From a virus, in the IMG/VR virus record IMGVR_UViG_3300044655_000748, positions 1-30,721 of that record: a stretch of 30,721 nt of DNA; one strand, given 5' to 3'. Position 1 is the first letter of the stretch. Every line of letters begins with the position of its first letter. The notes beneath the pieces are model-generated. The model was not told the DNA's origin. It was given only the letters and a program-made list of their open reading frames with translations, and ran no database searches. The translations under genes were made by a program, and so were the position numbers. This document shows, piece by piece, positions 12,655 through 21,413 of this stretch.

Positions 12655-13557
12655 TTATGCTTCGTAAGTCAAGTAAACAATTTCCTCAGCGTTGTAGTAT
12701 CCAACACCAACGTTGTAAACTACCTTGCCGCGAACTTTACCAGTCAATAGACCGATTTCGTCTTCGTCTACCAAAGCAACTTGATTGTGGTCAGCAGTTA
12801 AACCAGTAGCGAATACTAAGTTTTTACGCTCGTAAATAACTACGGTGTTTGCAGGCAATCCGTTTAATACGGTCATTGTGTGACGTCCGAAAGTTAAAGC
12901 GAAGTCAGTATTTCCGTTTCCGTAAACGATACCTTGAGTTGACAAGTAGAAAGCATAGTATTGAGCAACGTCAGGAGATACTGCAAATACTAAATCTTTA
13001 TTTCTCAAAGCGATTGGCACGGCAGCTAAAGCAGGTTTCAAATACTTAGCCAAAACGTTTGACTCAGAAACAACAGCGTCAGCAGTTGGCTTGTTTACGT
13101 CATCATCGTCAGCAAATAAAGTTAAGAAACCGTCGAAATTTGTTGATGACTGCCAAATGTCAGTTTCCAATTTCTCTCCGATAGCACCCAAAACCTCAGC
13201 TTGGATAGCGTCCATGATGTCAGAAGGAGCGGTAGGGTTTGCAGCACCTGCGCCCATGATTCCATCAGACCAAGTAGCACGGAAATCTTCTTTACAAACG
13301 TCAAAATCGTTTTTGAATTTGAAAGGCTCGATTAAGTTTTCGTTTAATACGATTGTCCCAGCAGGAGCAAATCCGCAAGTGTATGCAGTTGTTCCGTCAG
13401 TATAAGCGATTTTACGCAAAGACAATTTGTAGTTTACATTTTCAGCGATAGTTACCGCATTTTTTTCGATAGTGTCAATCGTTTTGAACGCTTGACCAAT
13501 AATTACGCCCGCATCGCGGCCAGCATAATTTGAACTTACTGTAGTTGTAGTAGGCAT
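12655..13557 (-). CDS. Major capsid protein
   Basis: The 300-residue protein lies directly after the maturation protease and is followed by a terminator, as expected for a highly expressed shell protein. It has an N-terminal arm-like segment (MPTTTTVSSNYAGRD), an Ala/Asp-rich middle part (DIMDAIQAEVLGAIGEKLETDIW) and a central ALAAVPIALRNKDLVFAVSP stretch. The C-terminal strands include YERKNLVFATGLTADHNQVAL and VRGKVVYNVGVGYYNAEEI. These fit an HK97-type coat subunit in length and order, but no single invariant motif defines the fold. The start ATG shares its last base with the protease stop. Codons are more regular than in the neighbours, a mark of strong expression. Confidence 0.82.
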   Translation of the reverse strand: MPTTTTVSSNYAGRDAGVIIGQAFKTIDTIEKNAVTIAENVNYKLSLRKIAYTDGTTAYTCGFAPAGTIVLNENLIEPFKFKNDFDVCKEDFRATWSDGIMGAGAANPTAPSDIMDAIQAEVLGAIGEKLETDIWQSSTNFDGFLTLFADDDDVNKPTADAVVSESNVLAKYLKPALAAVPIALRNKDLVFAVSPDVAQYYAFYLSTQGIVYGNGNTDFALTFGRHTMTVLNGLPANTVVIYERKNLVFATGLTADHNQVALVDEDEIGLLTGKVRGKVVYNVGVGYYNAEEIVYLTYEA

Positions 13558-14660
13558 TAGTTTAAGTTTTTAAGATTATTTTGAATTTTTTGTGTTCTTG
13601 TCAATTTGACATTTGAATTTGAAACCTCTTTAACTTCGGGTTTCGCTTTTGTTGAAGCCTTAACCTCAACTTGAGAAGTTTTAACCTCAGCGATTTGTGA
13701 GCTTAACTCAGTTCTTACCGCTTCGATTTGTTTAGCAACTTCAACGCTCATTGATGTAACGATTGATTTTACTAACTCCGCGAATTGATCCTCTTTGGAC
13801 ATTTCAACGTCAGCCTCAACAGTCACTTCAACTTCGGTCTCAGCCTCCATTTCTTTTATTTCGGCGATCATACCTTCTTCGGTAATTACCAAAATTCTAC
13901 CGTCTTCAAGTTCGTGTTCTCCGATTGGAGCAGGAACTTTGTCTCCGTTTTCAGCCACAATAAAAACAGGTTGCCCCGCTTCAAATGATTCAGCCTCCAA
14001 AACGGTAACACCATCTTTGAGCATCATGGTCGACATAGTCACTTCCACTTGCTCAGTCTCGTTCGATAACTTTACCGAAGCGAAACCGTCTTTTATCGCG
14101 TTAACGATTTCATTTAAATTCATACTATATTCACTTTTTAAATTTACTTTCTCCATATCAAAAACCCCATCAATTGAGAAGCCTTTGACTTTGCCTGTTT
14201 TAACGTAGTTGTTCCAAATGTCCTCGTTGTTTACTTTCATAGCAGCAAACCACGTTCCAACTGGTTCGTTAAATCCGTACATCGTTGATTTGTCGTGTAC
14301 CTCGTCTTCTTTTATCCACGTTTCAACAAAAGTTACATCCTCGATTTGTGTACCCGAATGCTCAATCGTTGAGTTGTTCTGATATCCTTGACGACTGAAA
14401 TTTTGTTGCACTTGCTTAATCGTTTCCGCAGGGAATACGATGTTAAATTCGTGGCCGTCTTGGTTGCGATAGATTGGTTGGTTTGGTATCAATACCGCGC
14501 CTAACAAAATACGCTGCTCCTCGTTTATGGTTGCGAGTTGTATCTCTTTTTGTTGTGACAAAGTGATAAACTGCACTCCAATTGCAGGATCGGATACGAG
14601 TGAAACGGCATAAACGCCCTCGTTATCTTCCTCATTAAACATTACTTTGTAAGTGTCCAT
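13557..14660 (-). CDS. Prohead maturation protease (XkdF-like) fused to a scaffold-like tail
   Basis: Residues 1-165 resemble XkdF-type phage serine proteases. The start (YKVMFNEEDNEGVYAVSLVSDPAI) is typical. The likely catalytic His is H101 (STIEH) and the Ser is S162 (VKGFSIDG). Such proteases cut the scaffold and coat N-termini during head maturation. Residues 170-367 are acidic and then coiled-coil and Lys-rich (MEAETEVEVTVEADVEMSKE, then ELVKSIVTSMSVEVAKQIEA), the composition of a scaffolding protein, so protease and scaffold seem joined in one chain. The ATG at 14660 is preceded by the shared leader motif at 14668-14690. Confidence 0.82.
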   Translation of the reverse strand: MDTYKVMFNEEDNEGVYAVSLVSDPAIGVQFITLSQQKEIQLATINEEQRILLGAVLIPNQPIYRNQDGHEFNIVFPAETIKQVQQNFSRQGYQNNSTIEHSGTQIEDVTFVETWIKEDEVHDKSTMYGFNEPVGTWFAAMKVNNEDIWNNYVKTGKVKGFSIDGVFDMEKVNLKSEYSMNLNEIVNAIKDGFASVKLSNETEQVEVTMSTMMLKDGVTVLEAESFEAGQPVFIVAENGDKVPAPIGEHELEDGRILVITEEGMIAEIKEMEAETEVEVTVEADVEMSKEDQFAELVKSIVTSMSVEVAKQIEAVRTELSSQIAEVKTSQVEVKASTKAKPEVKEVSNSNVKLTRTQKIQNNLKNLN

Positions 14661-14667
14661 ACCCTAA

Positions 14668-14690
14668 TAACTGATTTTTAATTGTTTGTT
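14668..14690 (-). promoter_or_regulatory. Shared structural-gene leader motif, copy C
   Basis: On the minus strand the element reads AACAAACA, then ATTAAAAAT, then CAGTTA, exactly 7 bases before the ATG at 14660. It is the most diverged of the three copies, but the CAGTTA core and the spacing are kept. Confidence 0.5.
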
Positions 14691-14706
14691 ATAAACTTTT
14701 TTTCGT

Positions 14707-14726
14707 TTTCAATCTTTAGATTGAAA
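14707..14726. repeat. Perfect palindrome upstream of the protease gene
   Basis: TTTCAATCT and AGATTGAAA form 9-bp arms separated by 2 bases. No T-run follows, so it is not a good terminator. An operator is possible. Its near edge is 46 bases before the start codon. A second palindrome (21944-21964) stands at almost the same distance before the chaperone gene. Confidence 0.6.
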
Positions 14727-14761
14727 TACTTAACCCTTTTTTCAACTTTTAAATTGACTTT

Positions 14762-16654
14762 TTACCCCCCAAGCGTTGCGCTTTGAATGATATTACGGTC
14801 TAAACTTTGGGCCGTTGTCACATTATTTGCAACGACATACGCTTGAACTGGAGCCGCCTCTCGATTGCCTATAGCGCCCGCTAATTGGTTGACACCTGTT
14901 GAGCCAACAACGTTGAATTGAGGAGCATTTGCACCTGCTGCGCCGCCGCCGCCGCCGCTATCTCCGCCTGATGCGCCACCGCCGCCGCTTGTTATCGATG
15001 CGGCTTGTCCAATCCCCGCTGCTAATATAGAAGCGATTGATGTCCCCGCGGTAAGTTTAGTTAATAAAATACTTTTTGCCGCAAGTTTAGCGTTTATTGC
15101 AAACGAAGGGTTTACAACACCAGGGGCTAAAAATGGAGGGTTTAAAGGAGTTGGAGCTGCTGAGGCCGTTGCTGCTGCGATAGACTTTGAGGCTCCAACA
15201 ATTACGTCGGCAATTGCTAATCCCTTTTGAATAGCAATAATACTCAATGCAATTGTTTTATTTTTACCCGCAAATTGCATCAAAATATTTAAAGCTGTAT
15301 CTAACGCCGCACGTTTTGCATTTGTTATTGCAATATCCAAAGCCATTTCTCTATCTGCAAATTCTTTTTTTTGTGCTTCAGATAAAATATAGGCGTTAGT
15401 TTCAATTTCATTTTCTTTTGCTAAAAATTCTTCTAAAGCATCCAATCTATTTTGTCGCTCTTGCGCTTCGGCTTCAATGGGTGCGTTTCTTAAACGAGTC
15501 ATAAAATCCGACTCGTCTTGTATTTGTTTATTTCTCGCTTCGGTTGCTTTTTTAGCTTTTTCGGCGTCTTCTTTTATTTTATCGTCTGCCTTTTTTTGCT
15601 CCTCCTCTTGTTCTTTTTGTATTTTCTCTCTATTTTTTTTGCGATCAGCCTCCCGCTCTTTGTCTATTGCTGCCAATTCTCTATTTAAACGCTGACCTAA
15701 AGCGGCTACATTTGCGCCGTCTTCTTTTATCGCTTCTAAATATGCATTTTTGGCGGCTATTTTTTTGGCGGTGTATTGGTCGACTTGATCGCCATGCTCT
15801 TGCATAAACCTTTTATTCAGTGCCAAAGTAGCATCGGCCTCAGCTTTTAATCTATCAAGTGCGCGACTCGCGTCAGAAGTTGCTCCAACAAAATCAGTAA
15901 CGGAATTTATTACATTACCGACAAATTCGCCAATGTCTGCTAATCCTGGTAATAAATTTAACACAGCCTCTTTTACTTTGTCAAAATTTTGATACAATGC
16001 AACGAGTCCAATAACTAAAGCTCCTACACCTGTGCCAATTATTGCAAGTCTAAAAAGTTTTAAACCTAAAGTAGCCGTTCCAGTAGCGGCAGTTGATGCA
16101 GCGGTTGCAGTTGTAAGCGCAGCGGTTGCCGCAGCGTCTTGAGTTTTGGCTAAAGTGTTGGCTCTTACCAATCCTATTTGCCCTGTCTCAATAAAATTAA
16201 ACGCTAATTTTACAATGTTAAGCTCTTTTATCACTGCGCCTAATTGTTTAAACGAGTCGAGGCTTTCTCCAACCGCTTGCAATCCTTGCGACAAAGCCAT
16301 CGCGGATTGAACTTTTAAAAGCGTAGCCTCTACATTTTCAGACTCAACACCTACTAAAGCCATTCCTCCTTGCACCGCAGCAAAGCCTCCCGCAACACCC
16401 GACAAAGAAGCCGTTAAGGCCTTAAATTTAGCATCGGGATTGAACGCGTCAGTCAACGCCTTAGCGTCTCCGATTTGATCCTTTAATTCTGCGGCACGTC
16501 TTGCGGCTTGCGCTGCTTCTGCTGACGTTGCCCCAAATTTATCCGATAACGCAGCAACTTCCGCTTGCGCTTGTCTTAATTGTGAGCGTAAAGAGCCAAC
16601 CGCCTCGTTGACGTTGCCTTGTACTTTTATATCAATTACCTTCTCTATTGCCAT
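14762..16654 (-). CDS. Tape measure protein
   Basis: The 630-residue protein sets tail length and is threaded inside the tail tube. Its layout is typical. An N-terminal coiled coil (SLRSQLRQAQAEVAALSDKF) comes first. A hydrophobic segment near residues 200-225 (LAIIGTGVGALVIGLVALY) follows, and a long Glu/Lys-rich coiled coil (about 290-420, DKEREADRKKNREKIQKEQE). After it come a second hydrophobic Ala-rich region and a Gly-rich linker (SGGGGASGGDSGGGGGAAG). At this length the tail should be short, near 0.1 micrometre by the usual rule of about 1.5 angstrom per residue. The ATG at 16654 lies inside the end of the small upstream gene. Confidence 0.92.
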   Translation of the reverse strand: MAIEKVIDIKVQGNVNEAVGSLRSQLRQAQAEVAALSDKFGATSAEAAQAARRAAELKDQIGDAKALTDAFNPDAKFKALTASLSGVAGGFAAVQGGMALVGVESENVEATLLKVQSAMALSQGLQAVGESLDSFKQLGAVIKELNIVKLAFNFIETGQIGLVRANTLAKTQDAAATAALTTATAASTAATGTATLGLKLFRLAIIGTGVGALVIGLVALYQNFDKVKEAVLNLLPGLADIGEFVGNVINSVTDFVGATSDASRALDRLKAEADATLALNKRFMQEHGDQVDQYTAKKIAAKNAYLEAIKEDGANVAALGQRLNRELAAIDKEREADRKKNREKIQKEQEEEQKKADDKIKEDAEKAKKATEARNKQIQDESDFMTRLRNAPIEAEAQERQNRLDALEEFLAKENEIETNAYILSEAQKKEFADREMALDIAITNAKRAALDTALNILMQFAGKNKTIALSIIAIQKGLAIADVIVGASKSIAAATASAAPTPLNPPFLAPGVVNPSFAINAKLAAKSILLTKLTAGTSIASILAAGIGQAASITSGGGGASGGDSGGGGGAAGANAPQFNVVGSTGVNQLAGAIGNREAAPVQAYVVANNVTTAQSLDRNIIQSATLGG

Positions 16655-16782
16655 TTGATTGCCTTTTTAAATAGTTGTAAATAGTTGCGCGTGTATTCGT
16701 AACGGCCTTTTGCAATTGCAATAGTCTCGTTGTTCTCATATTGCTCCGCGATTTGGAGCATTTGTAGTATGTTATTAAGCAT
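16645..16782 (-). CDS. Small protein upstream of the tape measure (45 aa)
   Basis: The frame runs from ATG at 16782 to TAG at 16645 and begins MLNNILQMLQIAEQYENNET. It is helical with a basic C-terminal half (YTRNYLQLFKKAIKWQ). It overlaps the tail-tip gene by 8 bases and the tape measure by 10, fully occupying the gap, which argues for a real coupled gene. Its place invites a tail-assembly role, but no motif proves it. Confidence 0.68.
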   Translation of the reverse strand: MLNNILQMLQIAEQYENNETIAIAKGRYEYTRNYLQLFKKAIKWQ

Positions 16783-19090
16783 TTTGATAAACTGGTATTT
16801 TAACTTCGGTTTCTACTCCATTTAAATAGTACTGCAACGCGACTGAGTCCTCTCTATATACGCCTGTTGTGTTCGCTGAAATTGTCAGTTTTAAAATTAT
16901 GTCCGTGTCGTTGTTTGATGTCAACGGATAACTTAAAAACCCACCCGACGCAACCACATTAAAATAGTCGTAGTCGATTCGATACAATTGCACCTCGATA
17001 TTTTGGGCCGTATTGTCAAGCTCAAGACCTTGAATGTTTGAGTAACGTCTCGCAACGGCTCCTTGAATATCTCTAAAATCATTAATCAACTCGAAATCGA
17101 CTGCGCCTGTTGTGAGGTCGGTTGTCATCGTGTTGATTAAATAGCGTTTATTTGATACCACAATACGATCATTCAATTTTAACGATGTGAGCCAATAGGT
17201 GTCGAGCTGCGCTTTCGCTTTTATTACTCGCGTTCTTTGGTTGTAAATGTTAAAAATTGAGTTTTGATAGTATCTTTGAAATAAACCACTTGGCGCACTA
17301 CCTAAAAACCACGTTGATATTTCTTCGCCCCAGTTTAGCGTTTGCAAATAGGACAAATCACTACCGCCTGCTCCAAGTTCATTTGTAAAACGAGGGTAAT
17401 CTAAATACAAGGATGGAGTCGTTCCGTCAGTGTAGTAAATATTGCCATCACTCAACTCTTGAATTCCGTTATAATACATTAAAATAGGCTTCGGTACGTA
17501 GGGCTGAAGGTTTATATTCCAACAAGTGGCCGTGATAAAATCATAACCAGTATAACGCTCCCACATGATATTTTCAAACGGCAATTTAACCTCGTAATTT
17601 GTAGTATATGCCGAGTTAGGATTGTCGTATGTTAAATCGCCATAGTCACGATTGAAAGTATTTCTAAAATTCGTATTTAAAACGTTGTCCGATTTCTCGT
17701 ATTTGAATGAGATTTGTCGAAATAGATTTGGCCTGTTTACCTCTATGTCTTCGGCGTGAATGTACTCGCTTAAATCCACAACTCTGCCCTCTTGATAAAA
17801 AGCCTCAAGCGGTTGAAATTCAAAAGTATTTTCGTTGATTGGAATTACAACCAAATTCAACGCTTTTACTATTGAGGTTACAAAAGCCTCAACAGTCAAG
17901 TCTGGAATGTATTTGCGAATTTGTAAATCTCCCGACGTGGTGTTTGAGTAAGAGTTTGCCGTTCTATAAAAGAAAGTAGTAGCACTTCCATAATTACGTT
18001 TTAAATTTACAAATGCGTCGTAAGTCATTGGAAGCTCTGAGCTGATTTTATAAGTAAATCGACGCGTCACATATTGGCCGTTTATTGTGTTCTCTTGTTG
18101 TCTATACTTGCTATAATATCCTAAATCGCTATCGCCTTCGATGTCTTCGTAAGTCGCGTATAGTACATCGTTGTCAAATATTTGAACGGTGTATTTAATT
18201 GTCGGATCAGTTGGGTATACTTTTATCCATGACTCTAATCGTAAAGCGTCGGGATCAAGTCCAAATGATACGGTGCATTGGTCAAGCGCTAAATTAAATT
18301 CGGGGAAACTTGCAGGAGTGGTTGATGTAAAATTTGGACTTTGAGGCTCTCCATAAAAATTGAATTCTTCCGAGTTTTTACAAAATAAAAATAACTCTTT
18401 GAATAAAGCATAATTTAAAAAATCCCCTACAAAATTTAAGTCGTATGTGCTTTCGATAAAATCAAAGATTTTGCTCACTCGAATTGCAGGAAATAACTCG
18501 GTATAAGGTATCGCTCCAGCGGTTGTAGTTACATCGCTTGACGTTCCTGTCTCAAATTCAAATCGACGCGTTGAAGCAATAAGCGGAAACTTTATATTTG
18601 GATAGGCCCCATCAATTACATTGGTAAAATTATACTCAAAATTTAAAGACTCATATCCTTCAAGAACGTTCAATTTGTCCTCCTTAAATTTGTCTTTAAG
18701 TTGCACCAAATTACCTACAAAATTAATCGTATAGCTTTCAATAAAATTATTTTTCTTATTGGCCTTTTGCATTAAGAATTTACCATCACGAAATGGGATT
18801 GAGTCAATCTCGATGTAGCCGTAGTATTTTATCCTGTGATCAAAAGCGAAATCCACGTCTAGCGGATCTTCATCGCTTGTAAGTCCAACGGCTGACTCAT
18901 ACCAGTGTTTGAAAATGGTATTATTGTGCTTACTCGCTGGGACTGTAAACGTCTGAGAATAGTCGGTAAATAGGCTTCCAAGATTGTTGAAATTAGTGAT
19001 ACTTGAAACCACCGAAATTTTCTCATCGTTAAATAACTCAATTCGGTTGACCGCTTGGCCGTCGAAGTCGTAAATGTATAATGCAACCAT
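16775..19090 (-). CDS. Large tail-tip/baseplate protein
   Basis: The 771-residue protein begins MVALYIYDFDGQAVNRIELF and carries near its start LFTDYSQTFTVPASKHNNTIF. I know this pattern from large proteins coded next to the tape measure in Bacteroidota siphophages. It is rich in beta strands, Tyr and Asn, with no transmembrane segment. Members are taken to form the tail tip or baseplate hub, but the biochemical role is open. The gene follows the 366-residue gene without a gap and precedes the tape measure, whereas tail-tip genes usually follow it. Confidence 0.65.
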   Translation of the reverse strand: MVALYIYDFDGQAVNRIELFNDEKISVVSSITNFNNLGSLFTDYSQTFTVPASKHNNTIFKHWYESAVGLTSDEDPLDVDFAFDHRIKYYGYIEIDSIPFRDGKFLMQKANKKNNFIESYTINFVGNLVQLKDKFKEDKLNVLEGYESLNFEYNFTNVIDGAYPNIKFPLIASTRRFEFETGTSSDVTTTAGAIPYTELFPAIRVSKIFDFIESTYDLNFVGDFLNYALFKELFLFCKNSEEFNFYGEPQSPNFTSTTPASFPEFNLALDQCTVSFGLDPDALRLESWIKVYPTDPTIKYTVQIFDNDVLYATYEDIEGDSDLGYYSKYRQQENTINGQYVTRRFTYKISSELPMTYDAFVNLKRNYGSATTFFYRTANSYSNTTSGDLQIRKYIPDLTVEAFVTSIVKALNLVVIPINENTFEFQPLEAFYQEGRVVDLSEYIHAEDIEVNRPNLFRQISFKYEKSDNVLNTNFRNTFNRDYGDLTYDNPNSAYTTNYEVKLPFENIMWERYTGYDFITATCWNINLQPYVPKPILMYYNGIQELSDGNIYYTDGTTPSLYLDYPRFTNELGAGGSDLSYLQTLNWGEEISTWFLGSAPSGLFQRYYQNSIFNIYNQRTRVIKAKAQLDTYWLTSLKLNDRIVVSNKRYLINTMTTDLTTGAVDFELINDFRDIQGAVARRYSNIQGLELDNTAQNIEVQLYRIDYDYFNVVASGGFLSYPLTSNNDTDIILKLTISANTTGVYREDSVALQYYLNGVETEVKIPVYQNA

Positions 19091-20191
19091 TTAAATCACG
19101 TCGTTAATTAAGTTATACGAGTACTCGAAATCAATTGTATAATTGATATTTTTATCTTTGATTCGAGTCTTAAGATTGGTCGATTTTGTCTTCACGTTTA
19201 CTGGTTTGTTATCCAATAAAACAGTTTCGCTCAACATCAAATCCGTGATTACATTCGCAAAGTTTTCGTCAACCCAACCTGTATTAAGTGTCACGCTTTG
19301 CTTACCGCTAAAATTGAACGATTGGAATTGGTTGCGTTGTGGGTTATAATCTAACTCGTCGGGCAATAAATGAAAGGTTGAGTTTTCAGTTTGCAAACTA
19401 TTTGTTTGCGCTTTGAAAAACGTAAGGAATTGCCACCCTCCAAATCGGTTTAAAAACTCGCACACTACTGGCGTGTATTTGCCCTCGCAAATTGGTATCA
19501 TTGTGACGGTCGGTTGTATCGTTTCAACCAGCTCGCTCTCGATTATGATGTCATTGCCGAAATTATGGTTTGTAATGTCTGCGTTTTTTGCAGGGATTTT
19601 AAACATATAAATATCAGCGTCGTTGCTTCCATCCAAAAGAGTGAATGTACTTGAGGACAAATTTCTACGATTTGTCCATTTAACCTCCGTAAGTGAGTCC
19701 CCATCGTGATCAATTAAAACGTTAAAATAAGGTAGATCTGCTTGAGCTAAATCCTCATCAAAATAATACTTAATATCGGGATTTGTCAAATATGCAATTT
19801 TGCCGTCGGTGATTTGATTGTAGCCACCCATGTAAGAAGTGAAACCGCTAACGCCTACGAAATTAAACTCGCGATCAGCATACCACGTTTTGTCGTCTGC
19901 GATTTGGTAGTAAGACTCCGCAAAGACATATACCCAAGCGTCGTTATTCTCCTGGTCGGGATAAATTTCGGTATAGGCATCAATCGGATTGATTTGTTCG
20001 GCAATAAACGGCGCGATGTTAAACACAATCTCATAATCAGTCGGAGAAGGTATTTTTTTCTCAAGATAGTATGTCGGTTGCGCTGGTTGCGTTTCGCCTT
20101 TGTGCCAAATGTAAAGCCGTATTTGTGCAGCGACTTGAGTCTCCTCGCGCACTTGTAAAAAATAGGGACTTCTAACGTTTAATATTTTCAT
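19091..20191 (-). CDS. Tail-associated protein, possibly distal tail (366 aa)
   Basis: A beta-rich protein: MKILNVRSPYFLQVRE at the start, TYYLEKKIPSPTDYEIVFNIAPFI next, and a final TKSTNLKTRIKDKNINYTIDFEYSYN. A first domain of about 110 residues with two Trp/Tyr-rich strands precedes a region with CEGKYTPVVCEFLNRFGGWQFLTF. The Phe-Gly-Gly-Trp-Gln element recalls tail-tip proteins of this phage group. Placed between the HK97 gp10-like protein and the large tail-tip protein, it is likely a distal-tail component. Its start overlaps the upstream gene by 20 bases. The family is not firmly recognised. Confidence 0.55.
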   Translation of the reverse strand: MKILNVRSPYFLQVREETQVAAQIRLYIWHKGETQPAQPTYYLEKKIPSPTDYEIVFNIAPFIAEQINPIDAYTEIYPDQENNDAWVYVFAESYYQIADDKTWYADREFNFVGVSGFTSYMGGYNQITDGKIAYLTNPDIKYYFDEDLAQADLPYFNVLIDHDGDSLTEVKWTNRRNLSSSTFTLLDGSNDADIYMFKIPAKNADITNHNFGNDIIIESELVETIQPTVTMIPICEGKYTPVVCEFLNRFGGWQFLTFFKAQTNSLQTENSTFHLLPDELDYNPQRNQFQSFNFSGKQSVTLNTGWVDENFANVITDLMLSETVLLDNKPVNVKTKSTNLKTRIKDKNINYTIDFEYSYNLINDVI

Positions 20192-20702
20192 TTACTACGT
20201 ATTTTAAAAATGATTCTAAGTCTAAGCCGTATTTTTCGGCTATAACTTGGTCAAAGTTTTGGTATTCTAAATCAAATGCCGAGCGGAAAAACTTCGTCTC
20301 GGGTGTTCCTGTTTTATTTATCGAGCGAGTTATCTCTGCGACCAAAGATTTGCGGCTTGTAAATTGACCGCTTGCGCTTCGGGTGCCTTTCAATCCTTTA
20401 CGAACAACCCACTTATCAATTGCACCTGTTGACGCATTGGCCTTGTATGGCGATTTTGGTGCCTTTCTACTCGATTGGCTTCCTGTTGTTCCATAATCTA
20501 ATAGCTTCCAGTAAGACTCGGCAAAGAAATCAAACTCTAAGGAGTTCGGGTTTATCTTTGTTTTAAACGTGAGCGACCTCGATAGGTTTCCGCTTGCGTT
20601 GTGCGTGCCATATTTACCACCTCGTTTTAAATTGGCTTGCGCTCGCTGAACAACTAACGCGCCAAAATCATTGAGGGCCTGTTGAACTATTTTAGTTTCC
20701 AT
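20172..20702 (-). CDS. HK97 gp10-like head-tail joining / tail completion protein
   Basis: The 176-residue protein matches the HK97 gp10 pattern. An N-terminal helix carries VVQRAQANLKRGG, followed by ASGNLSRSLTFK, the 'Asn-Leu-x-x-Ser-Leu' of the family. It continues with FFAESYWKLLDYGTTGS ('Tyr-x-x-x-Leu-Asp-Tyr-Gly-Thr') and a basic GAIDKWVVRKGLKG segment. Such proteins sit at the head-tail interface or tail end. It overlaps the genes on both sides by 11-20 bases. Confidence 0.82.
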   Translation of the reverse strand: METKIVQQALNDFGALVVQRAQANLKRGGKYGTHNASGNLSRSLTFKTKINPNSLEFDFFAESYWKLLDYGTTGSQSSRKAPKSPYKANASTGAIDKWVVRKGLKGTRSASGQFTSRKSLVAEITRSINKTGTPETKFFRSAFDLEYQNFDQVIAEKYGLDLESFLKYVVNENIKR

Positions 20703-21156
20703 CGCAGCAAACTGAGAATTGATCGTTTGGAACGCTTAACTCAATATCACACTTCCAACCGTCGAGCGCATTTGTGAAAGCCATAAATATCGGCTGCAAA
20801 TTTGGCTCGTTTAAAAGTTCGATGTCGTTCTCGTTGCGTCTGAGCTGCATTTTCGTGATCATGTAGTTGAGTATCGCGTGGCACGTGTTTAGGTTGTCGA
20901 GTTCGTTGTCGTTGCCTAAAAATTTGTCCTTGATTTGCACCTTTGACATATTGCGAATGTCAACCACTGCCACCTCAAACGTGAAAGTCACAACACCAGT
21001 ACTAACGACTGACGATAGTACGTTGATGTGAGCTAAGGGAAATATATTCTTTTTTACGTTGTCGATTATGTCCGTGCCTTGAGTAATTGTGTTCAAAAGC
21101 GGCGCACTTTCGAGCGTGGTTTTTATGTAGTCTATTGCTTGGTAAAATGTTCGCAT
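20692..21156 (-). CDS. Probable tail terminator/completion protein
   Basis: The 154-residue protein starts MRTFYQAIDYIKTTLESAPL and contains a strand-rich centre (HINVLSSVVSTGVVTFTFEVAVVDIRNMSKV). A helical NTCHAILNYMITKMQL and a C-terminal WKCDIELSVPND follow. This alpha-beta build is that of gpU-like tail terminator proteins that cap the tail tube. The start ATG overlaps the stop of the -1 frame of the chaperone gene (TAATG), supporting both. The family is inferred from fold pattern and context. Confidence 0.6.
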   Translation of the reverse strand: MRTFYQAIDYIKTTLESAPLLNTITQGTDIIDNVKKNIFPLAHINVLSSVVSTGVVTFTFEVAVVDIRNMSKVQIKDKFLGNDNELDNLNTCHAILNYMITKMQLRRNENDIELLNEPNLQPIFMAFTNALDGWKCDIELSVPNDQFSVCCDGN

Positions 21157-21413
21157 TATTTCATTTGTTTTTTAATTTGCTTGGCTTCCTCCAAAGACTC
21201 GTCGATTAGGTAAGATAGTAGCGTGAGTGATTCATGAAGAGGCTCTTTTCCCACATCTCGAACGTGGATTCTAAGTTCACGCGACAATCGAACAAAGCTT
21301 TGATACCAACCCCAGCGTTCTCCAAAATTTCCTCCAAATTCAGTCCCTCCCTCGCTGCTTTGTCCTCCAAATGCGATAGGGTATTGCTCAACAATTCCTT
21401 GTTTAAAGTCCAA
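21156..21413 (-). CDS. Second frame of the tail assembly chaperone (made by -1 frameshift)
   Basis: The frame continues from the T-run at 21412-21420 in the -1 register relative to the 230-residue ORF. Its first codons read TTG GAC TTT AAA, and the 85-residue product contains ERWGWYQSFVRLSRELRI and KEPLHESLTLLSYLIDES. That Trp-Tyr, then Leu-Ser-Tyr-Leu pattern is common in frameshift extensions of tail chaperones. Its TAA overlaps the ATG of the tail terminator gene. It probably has no start of its own but is expressed as a 247-residue fusion (162 + 85 residues), the counterpart of lambda gpGT. The alternative is a homopolymer sequencing error. Confidence 0.65.
   Translation of the reverse strand: MDFKQGIVEQYPIAFGGQSSEGGTEFGGNFGERWGWYQSFVRLSRELRIHVRDVGKEPLHESLTLLSYLIDESLEEAKQIKKQMK

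Noticed and set aside
13795-14208. Plus-strand open frame of 137 codons
   Set aside because: It lies wholly within the protease/scaffold gene, is Ser/Thr/Ile-rich in the way of antisense shadows, and has no supporting context.
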